Origin: Myrica gale
Taxonomy: Eukaryota > Streptophyta > Magnoliopsida > Fagales > Myricaceae
Assembly (NCBI GenBank): GCA_963930655.1
Contig: OZ005617.1
Span: 8,062,501 to 8,126,500, forward strand
Direction: 5' to 3'
Length of the DNA stretch: 64,000 bases
The notes under the pieces are model-generated. The model made no database searches. It was not told the origin of the DNA and saw only the letters and a program-made list of their open reading frames with translations. A program made the translations under genes and the position numbers. Shown here piece after piece: positions 20,545 through 30,330 of the stretch (the stretch's first letter is position 1; each line of letters begins with the position of its first letter).

Positions 20545-22050
20545 TGTGAAAATCCGGACTTTAAAAAGAAAAGAGAAGAAAACATTTTCTTTGCTAAGCT
20601 GGGATTCGAACCCAGGCGCATAGGAGAAGAGAGACGCACCTGGACCACTAAGGCGCCTTTGCTTTTTTTTTTTATAAGGTGAAGTTTTATTTTACTTAAA
20701 CACATTTTGCTTGAATTGGATTTTAAAGTGAAACAGCACGTTTTGATCTTCTTCTTCCCCAAACCCAAAAACACCCGACTTTCAACTTATGGCCGCTGAT
20801 TTCAAGATCTGGACTTTCTCTCTCATCAATTCTCTCTCTCCCTCTCTTCATTTTCTCACTCATTCTATCTCATTTTTAACCGTTTGTTTGGGCGTTTTAT
20901 CTATTTAACGATTTTCTTTAAGTTTCTATATGATTTTTATGTGATTAAAGTCTATAACGAGTGGTAATCAAAGGGACGTCGCTTGGATCTCAAATAAGAA
21001 CGTTGGAGACTCATCATTTACCTTGTGATTAAGCCCTCAACGCCTATAAAAAGAGAGTTTCGTTCATATTGTAGTGCACACCACTCAATTTTGAGTTCTT
21101 CTCCATTTTGAATTCTCTCTCTCTCTCTAAGTCAATTTCGGCAATTATTGAGTTTTTCGATTTTCTTTGGTTCTTTTGGGTCGCTGCAATACGTAGATTC
21201 TAGGGTAGTTCGAATGTTGAAGCAAATCGGGTAAACGAAGCTACTATATTGTTTTCTCCAAAAATTATGAACACGTTTTCATAAACGATTTTGTGAAAAA
21301 TATTTTATTGCAAGTTTATGTATTTTGAAAACAAATGTGGAATTTTAAAAGACCTACTGAGATTGTATATATGATTGTTCTGAATTATTTCTCAAAGATT
21401 CTGTATTCTGTTGAACATCATTTCTGATTTTGAATCTGAGTTCTGATATTATATATTATACTGTTTTCAAACCCCGAGACGATGTTTTGTTCCTGATTAC
21501 TGATTATTGCTGTTGTTGGTACCAACTTACTGATTATTGAGTGCGCCCATTCTTCGGATTGGTTTCTGTGTGAGTTCTCCCTAGTGCACACTTAGTGTAC
21601 GTGGTTAAGTCTTAGTAGGGCAAACTCCACTTACTGTTGGCTTAATCGGTTTGGCCGCCAGTTAAGTCGTTGCACAACCTTGCCACATGGGTCAATGTGG
21701 CTTACTGTTAATGCCAAAGAGGATTTTCTGAAAAACTATTTTATTTTCTGTATTTCTAGTCACTGAATTGAGTATTATTTTCAAAGAAAAGACTATTTAT
21801 TTTTATTCTCTGCTTGCTGAGTTGTCGAACTCACTCCATTATTATTTTCCCCACTTTCAGAGATTTTTGAAGAACGTGACAAGGATGATACTTAGATGGC
21901 ATGCGGGCGGGAGTAGTATTATTTTGAAAATTGTACAAGTTTATGTTTCAAAAGCATTAACATTTTGATGATGTTTTGTTTCGAATAAAGAAGATATTTT
22001 TTTCAAGTTGTTTTATTGAAAATTCCATTGTTGATTTTTGGGGCGTGACA
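20545..22050 (+). repeat. 5' LTR of the non-autonomous element
   Basis: Starts TGTGAAAATCCGG and ends TTTGGGGCGTGACA. Contains a TATAAAAAGAGAG box (about 21044) just ahead of TTTCGTTCATATTGTAGTGC, a plausible transcription start, plus a tRNA-like segment near its beginning. Confidence 0.9.
20593..20657 (-). other. tRNA-like segment inside the 5' LTR
   Basis: On the minus strand the sequence GGCGCCTTAGTGGTCCAGG resembles a D-arm/A-box region. 40 bases on it has CTGGGTTCGAATCCCAG, a perfect 5-bp T-arm with a 7-base loop containing the RNA polymerase III B-box GGTTCGAATCC. The acceptor stem does not pair and no convincing anticodon arm is visible, so it is not a working tRNA gene. It is repeated in LTR 2. 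Confidence 0.6.
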
Positions 22051-22051
22051 G

Positions 22052-22065
22052 TTTGGTATCAGAGG
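22052..22065 (+). promoter_or_regulatory. Primer-binding-type site
   Basis: TTTGGTATCAGAGG directly follows the 5' LTR. TGGTATCAGAG is the standard complement to the 3' end of initiator methionine tRNA used by many plant LTR elements. Confidence 0.8.
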
Positions 22066-22517
22066 AAAGGTTATAGATTCTGTACACTTTAACACTTTGA
22101 CCTTTGACATTTGAAAATTTTTGGGTAGGATTGGGTAGATTAAGTGTTTGCTTAAATGTCATTTGTTTTATTTGTTTTGTTTCGATGAATATCTTCGATA
22201 CTAGACATGCTTTTAGGATGTCAGAATTTAGTCTGGTAGATTCGTTTTCTTGATCAAATCCACGTCGTAGATACGTGTATGCAGTAAGAACCCGTATTTC
22301 TCAAAATTTTTGGGAAGATGATGAGTCAAATGACGAGGGTGAAGTTTTTAGATTTATGGCGTTACCTGAATATATGTGATCGATGACCCTGACGAAGTAA
22401 CCTCCGAAGTATCAGACGTGATTGATGACGAATGGTCGATAGAGAAAGTTGAGAGTGACGATGAGGATTTACCAGGTATCTGTAAGTTTTAGCAAATTTC
22501 GAGGACAAAATTTTTTT

Positions 22518-22530
22518 AAGAGTGGAAGGA
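22518..22530 (+). promoter_or_regulatory. Polypurine tract
   Basis: AAGAGTGGAAGGA lies immediately before the 3' LTR start TGTGAAAACC, the position required for plus-strand priming. Confidence 0.75.
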
Positions 22531-24025
22531 TGTGAAAACCCGGTATTTAAAAAAAGAGAAGAAAACATTTTTTTTGCTAGGTTGGGATTCGAACCCAGGC
22601 GCATAAGAGAAGAAAGGCGCACCTGGACCACTGAGGTGCCTTTGCTTTTTCTTTATATGCTGAAGTTTTATTTTACTTAAACACGTTTTGCTCGAATTGA
22701 ATTTTTAAATGAAACAGTGCGTTTTGATCTTCTTCTTCCTCAAACCCTAAAACACCCGAGTTTCAACTTATGGTCGCCGATTTCAAGATCTGGACTTTCT
22801 CTCTCATCAATTCTCTCTCTTCATTTTCTCACTCATTATATCTCATTTTTAACCGTTTGTTTGGGCATTTCATCTCTTTAACCATTTTCTTTAAGTTTCT
22901 TTATGATTTTTATGTGATTAAAGTCTATAACGAGGGGTAATTGAAGGGACGTCGGTTGGATCTCAAATAAGAACGTTGGAGACTCATCATTTACCTTGTG
23001 ATTAAGCCCTCAACGCCTATAAAAAAGGCAGTTTCGTTCATATTGTAGTGCACACCACTCAATTTCGGGTTCTTCTCCATTTTGAGTTTTCTTTCTCTCT
23101 AAGTCAATTTCGGCCATTGTTGAGTTTTTCGATTTTCTTTGGTTCTTTTGGGTCGCTGCAATACGTGGATTCTAGGGTGGTTCGATTGTTGAAGCAAATC
23201 GGGTAAGCGGAGCTACTATATTGTTTTCTCTAAAAATTATGAACACGTTTTCATAAACGATTTTGTGGAAAATATTTTATTGCAAGTTTATGTTATTCTG
23301 AAAACAAATGTGGAATTTTAAAAGACCTATTGAGATTGTTTATATGATTGTTCTGAATTATTTCTCAAAGATTCTGTATTCTGTTGAACATCATTTCTGA
23401 TTTTGAATCTGAGTTCTGATATTATATATTATACTGTTTTCAAACCCCGAGGCGATGTTTTGTTCCTGATTACTGATTATTGCTGTTGTTGGTACCAACT
23501 TACTGATTACTGAGTGCGCCCTTTCTTCGGATTGGTTTCTGTGTGAGTTCTCCCTAGTGCACACTTAGCGTACGTGGCTAAGTCTTAGTAGGGCAAACTC
23601 CACTTACTGTTGACTTAATTGGTTTGGCCGCCAGTTAAGTCGTTGCACAACCTTGCCACAGGGGTCAATGTGGCTTACTGTTAATGCCATAAGAGATTTT
23701 CTGAAAAACTATTTTATTTTCTGTATTTCTAGTCACTGAATTGAGTATTATTTTCAAAGAAAAGAATATCTATTTTTATTCTCTGATTACTGAGTTGTCG
23801 AACTCACTCCATTATTATTTTCCCCACTTTCAGATATTTTTGAAGAACGTGACAAGGATGATACTTAGATGACATGCGAGCGGGAGTAATTTTATTTTAA
23901 AAATTGTACAAGTTTATGTTTCAAAAGCATTAACATTTTGATGATGTTTTGTTTCAAATAAAGAAGATAATTTTTTTTTAAGTTGTTTTATTAAAAATTT
24001 AATTGTTGATTTTTGGGACGAGACA
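22531..24025 (+). repeat. 3' LTR of the non-autonomous element
   Basis: Collinear with 20545-22050 from TGTGAAAACCCGG to TTTTTGGGACGAGACA, differing by scattered substitutions and small indels. The tRNA-like segment recurs at 22577-22640 (minus) with TGGGTTCGAATCCCA intact, and the TATAAAAAAGGC box near 23020. Confidence 0.9.
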
Positions 24026-24895
24026 ACTTTGCTCGACCTCGACTGTGTGTCCTACTCTCTCTCTCTCTCTCGAGGTGGCAAAGCAAGATTCCCTCCTCGC
24101 ATCTAGAAAATCCACTGTTCCACCGGACTCAATTGGTGCAGGTTCCATTTTATCTGATCTCTCACACTGGAGGGTGTTTAACAAAGAAAAAGATCTAAAG
24201 CTCTAGGCCCTAAGGCCAGGCCAAGGCATTTCTACCTCAAAGTAGGCTTTGCGTTCAATTTATCCCTACTTTATTTTGCCTTACCAAAAGATATAATAAA
24301 AAAAAATAAAGCCTACCAGTTGCTTCTAGTTAATGTCGTTATTTCACTAGACACAACATAAAATGGTATCCAGTGTCCTTATCATATTATACATTGGAAT
24401 AAAGGTTAGTAGTTGAGTGGTTTTGTTTAGAAAAAAAGAAAAGAAAAAAATAACGAAATCTAAGTAGTTAAAACAGTTAAAATAGCAAGGAGTTGTTTGA
24501 TGCATATTTTTATTGTTTTCAAATTTATTTTATGCAAGCTAAAATTTAAAAGAAATCTTTTGTAAGTGAAGTCATAATTTTCAAGATATGAATTTTGGAA
24601 AATCGAAAATGTTATGATTATTTTTGTATGTCTATTTGACTAGTTGCCTGAGCGTCTAAGTAACGTATTTAACTAGCTTGTAGGCAAAGTACCCATTGAA
24701 ACTCAGAAGGATCACGGTAAGTAGAAGTAAGTGGAAACTTACTATTTTTCGAAAACTGGAATGATACACAGCATGATTTTCATTATCAATCATGAACACT
24801 CATTGTTATCAAGCATGACATGACATAAGCATTTGCATGATTTCTTGAAAGGAAAAGAAGTTTTGTGCAAATGAAAACATCAAAGGATTTTTATG
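24026..24895. other. Flank of the LTR element; unassigned
   Basis: Begins with the right ACTTT duplication. Contains a CT microsatellite (24054-24072) that produces spurious frames on both strands. The part after about 24600 may belong to the LTR remnant that follows, but its start could not be fixed. Confidence 0.4.
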
Positions 24896-25784
24896 ACAAG
24901 TTAAGTTAAGGGGCTGAGAAGGTCGGTACCGTACCATCAAGAAGGTGCATCCACTCCGAAGGACGTATGCGAGAAGGATGGATGACACCTAAGGGCACAC
25001 ATACCGAAGGACGAATGCGAGAATGATGAGTAGTCCTCGAGGCAAGTGCAACCATACTGAAGGACGAATGCGAGAAGGTGTGGACCTCCAAGGGTCGTGT
25101 CTAGCCATTATACCTGAGGCCACTTCAAGGGCTAGCTCGACCTGATGTTATGTTTCCAAGGGAAAAATGGGACGGTTCCAATCGTAACGCACAACCCTGA
25201 TTTCAGGGGTTAAATGAAGCGTATGTAGCCCACAAGATAAGAAAAAAATTCTTTTCAAGGACCAAGTGTCATTTTAAGTTCAAGTATATGTTTTCAATAG
25301 TAAGTGCATGTGCATATGCATATGCAAACATGAAGCATGCATGTACATCAAGATTCACGATCATTCATGATTTATATGTTCAAGTTATAAGCTCATATTT
25401 ACAAGTTCATATTTTCCTTACTGAGTCTTTTGATTCACAAGTTTTTAAATTGTATCATTCCAGATGTTACAGGTGAAAGCACCTGAGGACTACTTATTTT
25501 GAGAGGGGAGACTTCCCATGTATTTTTTATGTTAGTGATTATTGACCAATGTGATCTGTCACTCAAAAAGTGTTTTGTAGTGTTTTGTTTTGATACGTAA
25601 TTAAGATGTTACTCAATTATTAATGAGGTCATTTTGTGTAGCTAAAGTTTATGTAGTTTTCTTTAGCCCGTCTCTCTCTTAGTAATATTTCCGCTGTTAA
25701 GTTATGGTTTAGTTCGCTGGAGTGTTCATACGGGAATGCTCGCGATTGTCATTGACCTTTCGAACTAGCGTTCGAGACGTGACA
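24896..25784 (+). mobile_element. Solo or truncated gypsy LTR remnant
   Basis: Ends GCGTTCGAGACGTGACA at 25784, the same style of end as the LTRs at 22050 and 24025. It has three ~50-bp imperfect tandem units containing GAAGGACGAATGCGAGAAGG (about 24957-25080), then GGGACGGTTCCAATCGTAACGC and TCATTCCAGATGTTACAGGTG. Such arrays are common in Del/Tekay-type LTRs. No paired LTR was found. Confidence 0.5.
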
Positions 25785-26235
25785 AAAATTGTACTGAAAT
25801 AGAAAGGAAGAAGGAAACTTGAAGGCATTGAACTTCCCCAGATTATCACCCAAATCGCAAGAGTAAATCATATTCACAGGATACAACAAAACATCCAATA
25901 TCCTCATCTACTTTTTCTGCACGCGCATTGAACTGAAGAAAAAACCCTTTTATCCTTCAGAAATTCAAGGTATCATTTATAAAAATAAGGAGCTCGTAGA
26001 ACCAAGTTAATCTCTATTTGAAGCCAAAGGATATTTCCGGTGATTTTTCAGGTAAAATTGAAAAAAAAAAAAAAAAAAAAGGAAAGAACGAAAGAAGCAG
26101 CTCACGAAACTGATGGGATCCTCCCCAAAGGAGGAGGTGCCAACTGGTTAAATTGGGAAGAAAAGTTTTTTTTTTTCTGGTTTTTCCCTTGCCCGTAAGT
26201 TTTTTTTTTGGCTCGAAATCCGTGTGGTTCTGTTC
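25785..26235. other. 3' flank of the PYL gene
   Basis: Downstream of the minus-strand PYL gene and presumably holding its 3' UTR. Contains an A18 run (about 26061-26078) and poly-T runs. Confidence 0.5.
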
Positions 26236-26877
26236 TTAAGCTGCCTCTGACTTACCGTCACCGTCTCGGGCCATCGATTCGGTGACCGAAGCCAGCTTCT
26301 GCAGATTCAACTTCACGACAGTGTCCGCAAACAGACGCGTATCTTCCTCAGTGTTCCCCTCCGGCACATCCACTCGGTACGATTCCAGAGCGACCGTCCA
26401 GATCTTGCCGTCGCGCTCGAGTCGGTGCACCGTCGTGATGGAGCGGTAATTCCTCAACCGGTGCTCCCCTCCAATTATACTGAACCCGGTGACGTGTCGT
26501 TCATCGTCTAATAAATCCAGCCTCTCGGTACTGGTGGTAGCCGGTAAGCCCGAGATGACGTTCACGTCCCTCGTGCACCCGACGGCCATCTTGAAGTTTT
26601 CCTTGACCGCGCTGCTTTTGATGAAGTGCTTGTATGTGTGGGGCTTGTCAAAGCGCCGGACTACGGACCAGACGACGTCGAGAGGCGCGTCGATGCGCTG
26701 CGCGAGTAGGGAGGAGCAATGGCCGGGCCCAAGTTTGTAGGTGTGGAACTCGGTCACGAACCGCTTCAACTCATCGAACTCTTCGTTGGTCAACCCAGGT
26801 GGGACCGCCAGGTGGTGGTTCATATTGTGTGTCCCTTCGGGCTCTGGCTCCGCCATTGAGCCCTCGCCTTTCTCCAT
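26236..26877 (-). CDS. PYL4: PYR/PYL/RCAR abscisic-acid receptor, PYL4-6 subfamily
   Basis: A 213-residue single-exon START-like (Bet v 1 fold) protein. Visible landmarks: the pocket lysine in YKHFIKSS (Lys87), the gate loop SGLPA (109-113) followed by TSTERLD with the pocket glutamate (Glu118), the latch GGEHRLRNYRS (136-146) and VPEGNTEEDT (171-180). On binding ABA the gate closes and the receptor inhibits clade A PP2C phosphatases, releasing SnRK2 kinases. It acts in cytosol and nucleus. The lack of introns and the latch wording place it with PYL4/5/6, which are monomeric in Arabidopsis. All key residues are present, so it is probably functional. The first Met (26877) is taken. A second Met at residue 8 is possible. 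The exact paralogue within PYL4-6 cannot be set from sequence alone. Confidence 0.93.
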   Translation of the reverse strand: MEKGEGSMAEPEPEGTHNMNHHLAVPPGLTNEEFDELKRFVTEFHTYKLGPGHCSSLLAQRIDAPLDVVWSVVRRFDKPHTYKHFIKSSAVKENFKMAVGCTRDVNVISGLPATTSTERLDLLDDERHVTGFSIIGGEHRLRNYRSITTVHRLERDGKIWTVALESYRVDVPEGNTEEDTRLFADTVVKLNLQKLASVTESMARDGDGKSEAA

Positions 26878-27400
26878 TGATGCGTGGGGGACAGAACGAG
26901 AGAGAGAGCGAGTTTATCATTTGTTTTTATAGGAATTCGGGATTCGAGAAATAGAGAGGGTACAATGGGAAATACACAAGGGGTTTTGTCTAATGGTTTT
27001 TTTGGGGATGGAGGAGAGGTGTCAAGTGGGTGAGGTGGACAGGTGGGGTTCTGGCTTCCCGGGCATCCGCCATGGTCGCTTGACAGATCAGCCTGGCTGA
27101 GCTGCAAGTCGAGCCGACTTCAGGTGCTTTTCTTCCTACCACTAATTTTAGAAGCCCCCAAACCGAACCCACCCGTGCCCAGCAAAAGAAAAAGAACAAA
27201 AAAGGAGACATCCGTGCCACGACGGAGAGCGCTTTATCGTGAAGAGGTTCACATGCTCTTTTTCCCACTCGAGGCCCGTCTTCAACGAGTGTTCAGCAGA
27301 GGCCCGTCTTCAACGAGTGTTCAGCAGCGAAAGTTAAAAATAATTATAAATTTTAAAGAATTATAGTCCAGAAGTTATAAATAAGGCCGGAACACAGTCA
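26878..27400 (-). promoter_or_regulatory. Upstream region of the PYL gene
   Basis: Reading back from the ATG, a CT-rich leader-like stretch (complement of GAGAGAGAGCGAG, about 26899-26912) lies close to the start. I see no certain TATA box. A 30-bp direct duplication lies about 390-450 bases upstream. Confidence 0.4.
27270..27326. repeat. 30-bp direct duplication upstream of PYL
   Basis: GAGGCCCGTCTTCAACGAGT and the following GTTCAGCAG occur twice head to tail with no difference visible. Confidence 0.85.
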
Positions 27401-27891
27401 AAGACTCAAGAACTCCGTGAATCAATCTGATACAATTCTAATGATTCGTGACAAAAGTGCAATCCAGTCACGTCACTTGGAACCCAATAGAGACAGCTAC
27501 TGTACCAGCAAAACCCTTATCACTTGGAATTGGAACCCCTGTGATCTCTCCTTTGTGCAAGCACGAGAAATCTTCACTTTTAGACTCAATCTTTCGATCA
27601 AATATCAATTACAGGCTAACTAAGAAAAAGAACAAATTTAGTCTCAAAATTATCAAAATTTATCATATTCTAATAAGATCTTACTGTTAAAATATGTAGA
27701 AAATAAGTATATGACATAATACTGACAGTTAAATGCTATAACATAAAAATATTGATGCATTTTGATAATTTAGAAAGGACGAATTTTCGTTGTACACACC
27801 TGTATAGATTTTGTTAAGCAATTACTGTTCTATCTACTCTTTAAACGTAAACTTCAACAAAATCTAGTCTGAAGCCGGATGGTTTCCTTTT
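27401..27891. other. Intergenic, nothing recognised
   Basis: AT-rich; overlapping short frames at 27417-27690 show no known family. Confidence 0.5.
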
Positions 27892-28070
27892 AAGATTGTG
27901 TTTGCATGCAAAATTTTACAAAATTTTTTACTAACTCACAATAAAATACTACAATATAATCTCTCTTTTTTCCAACAAATCATAATTTTTCACTACAAAA
28001 ATATAAAAATTATCTTTTTCATTACTTTTTCCCAAAACACAATATCAAAAATTTTACAACACAAACATAG
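27892..28070. mobile_element. Tourist-like MITE, decayed ends
   Basis: Strong resemblance to the copy at 865-1063 (GTGTTTGCATGCAAAATTTTAC, ACAATAAAATACTACAATAT, CATAATTTTTCACTACAAAA). Right end ACAACACAAACATAG. The TTA target duplication is no longer clear. Confidence 0.6.
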
Positions 28071-29154
28071 ATAATTATATCTCCGTTGTACGTAGAAACC
28101 ACAACGTTCTACGTTCTTGGAGGGATAGCTGGAGCTGGTTTCGTTTTCCAAAAGGGCAGGCGGTCACATCATGTCCAGCTAAGAAAACCATACCACGCCT
28201 GATCCAGCTAAGAACGCTATCCTGTCTTCTGTATATATCCAGATCCATGACTTACGTACGTACCCCCCCCCCCCCCTTTTTAATTAAATTTCGCCGATAT
28301 CTGAACGTCATAGTTGACCCTTTATGCCGATTTCCCCAATGCCATTTGAAATGGTCGAGTATTTGGCATCTTCTCACGCCCTGCCAGCCGCAATGCCCAT
28401 GTCCCATGATCTCTTGTTCCCCACCTATTACATATTTTACTTCTTTATTCTTTGGGGCCATCGTGGTCCTCGTCCATATCTTTTCCTTGACTATCTTAAA
28501 CAATTCGAAGTAGAGAAAACGAAGATCACATCTGAGAGGAGATTGGATTGGTGCAAACTTGTGGAGTCTCTGTCCCATTCTTAAATGTGATGTTGACGTT
28601 TTCTTTAGTCCTCATTTTCTGGGTTTGATTCCCACCAATAATTTCTTTAGCTAAATTATTCAATCATAGACTGTCGTTACACTTAATGATTGTCTTGGAG
28701 ACGACTTGAGTCGTATGAGCCGCTCTCTACCGTCAGTTCACACAATCGTACTTCAATTTCCATTTCTCATCTTCTTGCACTGCATATTGTCTGTCGCTTC
28801 AACCCCAAAAAGGAAGTTTATCTTACCATGAATGTATTGTTCAAGCAGTACTGTATAGAGCCCAGAAGCTTAAAATTAAGCAGATCACTCGGACAGACAG
28901 TGGAGGTGGTGGCATGCTGGCATCCTGTGTCCGAACTTAAGAGAGTTGGTCATTCCTAGGTTAGCTGTTATTGTAGTTTCAGAAGACACTGGCCCCTCTG
29001 CAGCTGCAATTATAGAAGAGAATAGAAAGCCATATGACATTCCACTTGTGGCCGTAATTACCAATGACAAAAAAGATATATTCTTACGTTTTGTCTTTAT
29101 AAAAGATACTCATAAAGTTGACGTCCTTGAGGGCAGGCGCAGGTTGATTAGATC
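28071..29154. other. Intergenic, no supportable gene
   Basis: Contains a run of about 16 C (28263-28278). Frames at 28252-28584 on both strands and at 28946-29290 have no recognisable motif. The last one runs into the inverted-repeat element. Confidence 0.5.
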
Positions 29155-29882
29155 AAGGCGAAATTGCACCCACGGCCACGAGTTATTTGAAAGTTGCAAT
29201 ATGGTGTCCCAAATTAGTAATTTAGCTCCTGACTTAATAATTTTCGGGAAAAAGATGCCCCTTTCGTTCACTTATGTTCCCCTTAATTAACCATAAATGC
29301 TGACACGTGGATTCTATTGAGTTTCAAATTTTGGGAGGAGAATGTGGGAGGCAGGGCCGAGATGGGTAGGTAGAAAAAGGGATATGATTGGGGTTCGCCC
29401 CGTTCCCCTCGCGTACGCCTACTGAATATAATATTATTATTTTTTACTGTTGGTGGCCCCATTAAAATGCAAACAGTCTGGGAGAGGCCCACCAACAGTA
29501 AAAAATAGTAATATTATATTCGGTAGGCGAACGCGAGACGAACGGCAGGCGAACGCCAATCGTTTCCCGTAGTAAAACTTATTGTTTTTATTTTATTTTT
29601 TGTATTTTAAGCTTGGCGGATGTGATAATGATGTGATGTAAGTAGTTGACTAGGCCAACACTGAGGGGACATTTTTGGGCTGACGCATTTAGATTGGAAA
29701 GTGGCACAATTTGATTGGATTGATATGACATTAATTTAACGTATTAGTATTTATTGGGGACGAAGGTCGATGGAGGGGACTCTTTTTTTCCAAAATCATT
29801 AACTTATGAAGCTAAATGACTAATTTGTTACTTCATAGACTCATATCGAATACCTCAAAGGCTGTGGGTGCAATTTCGCCTT
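29155..29882. mobile_element. MULE-like inverted-repeat element
   Basis: About 130-base diverged terminal inverted repeats: the left begins AAGGCGAAATTGCACCCACG and the right ends GGGTGCAATTTCGCCTT. Deeper matches include TAGTAATTTAGCTCC (left) against AAGCTAAATGACTAATTTG (right) and AAAAAGATGCCCCT against GGGGACTCTTTTT. Flanks TGATTAGATC and TGATTAATAC agree at 7 of 10 positions, compatible with a decayed 9-10 bp Mutator-type target duplication. No transposase is present. Confidence 0.6.
29410..29535. repeat. Long hairpin inside the MULE-like element
   Basis: Arms of about 45 bases: TACGCCTACTGAATATAATA..ACTGTTGGTGG on the left and CCACCAACAGTAAAAAATAG..TTCGGTAGGCGAACGCG on the right, around a ~32-base spacer. 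It may be a separate nested fold-back element. Confidence 0.75.
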
Positions 29883-30330
29883 TGATTAATACAGATAATA
29901 CTAGTACAGAACATGTAGCTTGCACAAGATGGACCTTGATTTTCTTGGTTTTTCTTTTATTTTATTTTATTTATAAAATCTCAGGTAATTAGCTAAGCAT
30001 TACATATGTATCCCAAGTTTACGGCACATTTTAGATACCCTTCGATCCCGATCGAAGACAAAATTCTCGACTTCGGACCTAATTCACGACAACCATAAAT
30101 CTGCCTTCATCTTTACTTTGTAGCTATAAAGATATGGAAGCCCAGAAAAGGAAGAAAGCTGTAAAAGATGGGAAAACTCTTATATTTGGAAGAAGTGAAG
30201 GAGTAGCAGAGTCCTACAACTAATTCCAACCAGAGAAGAAAAGGGAAGATGAGAGCAATGAAATCTCTAGAAGCCGAAGTCTTATTGGAATAAACCCAGA
30301 TCACTAAAATAAAATAGACAATACATTAAT
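29883..30330. other. 3' flank of the four-exon gene
   Basis: Downstream of the minus-strand gene at 30331-31698 and presumably including its 3' UTR. Nothing else seen. Confidence 0.5.

Larger units (their letters stand above)
20545..24025 (+). mobile_element. Complete non-autonomous LTR retrotransposon with long LTRs and a 0.48-kb interior
   Basis: Two direct repeats of about 1.5 kb (20545-22050 and 22531-24025), both starting TGTGAAAA and ending GACA, enclose only 480 bases. Identical ACTTT copies flank the whole (20540-20544 and 24026-24030). The interior begins with a primer-binding-type TTTGGTATCAGAGG and ends with a purine tract AAGAGTGGAAGGA directly before LTR 2. It contains no gag or pol frame, only a short acidic peptide remnant (IEKVESDDEDLPG) before GAGGACAAAATTTTTTTAAG. 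The sequence around the purine tract resembles Del/Tekay chromoviruses, which are therefore the likely parent. The LTRs look very similar by eye, so insertion is fairly recent. Confidence 0.9.

Noticed and set aside
20593-20657. Functional tRNA gene
   Set aside because: T-arm and B-box are good, but the acceptor stem does not pair and there is no convincing anticodon arm; kept only as a tRNA-like segment.
22362-22631. 89-residue minus-strand frame across the LTR junction
   Set aside because: It crosses the interior/LTR border of the non-autonomous element and has no domain.
26489-26954. Plus-strand frames opposite the PYL gene
   Set aside because: Shadow frames of the receptor gene.
28946-29290. 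114-residue open frame
   Set aside because: No family match, and its second half crosses into the inverted repeat of the MULE-like element.
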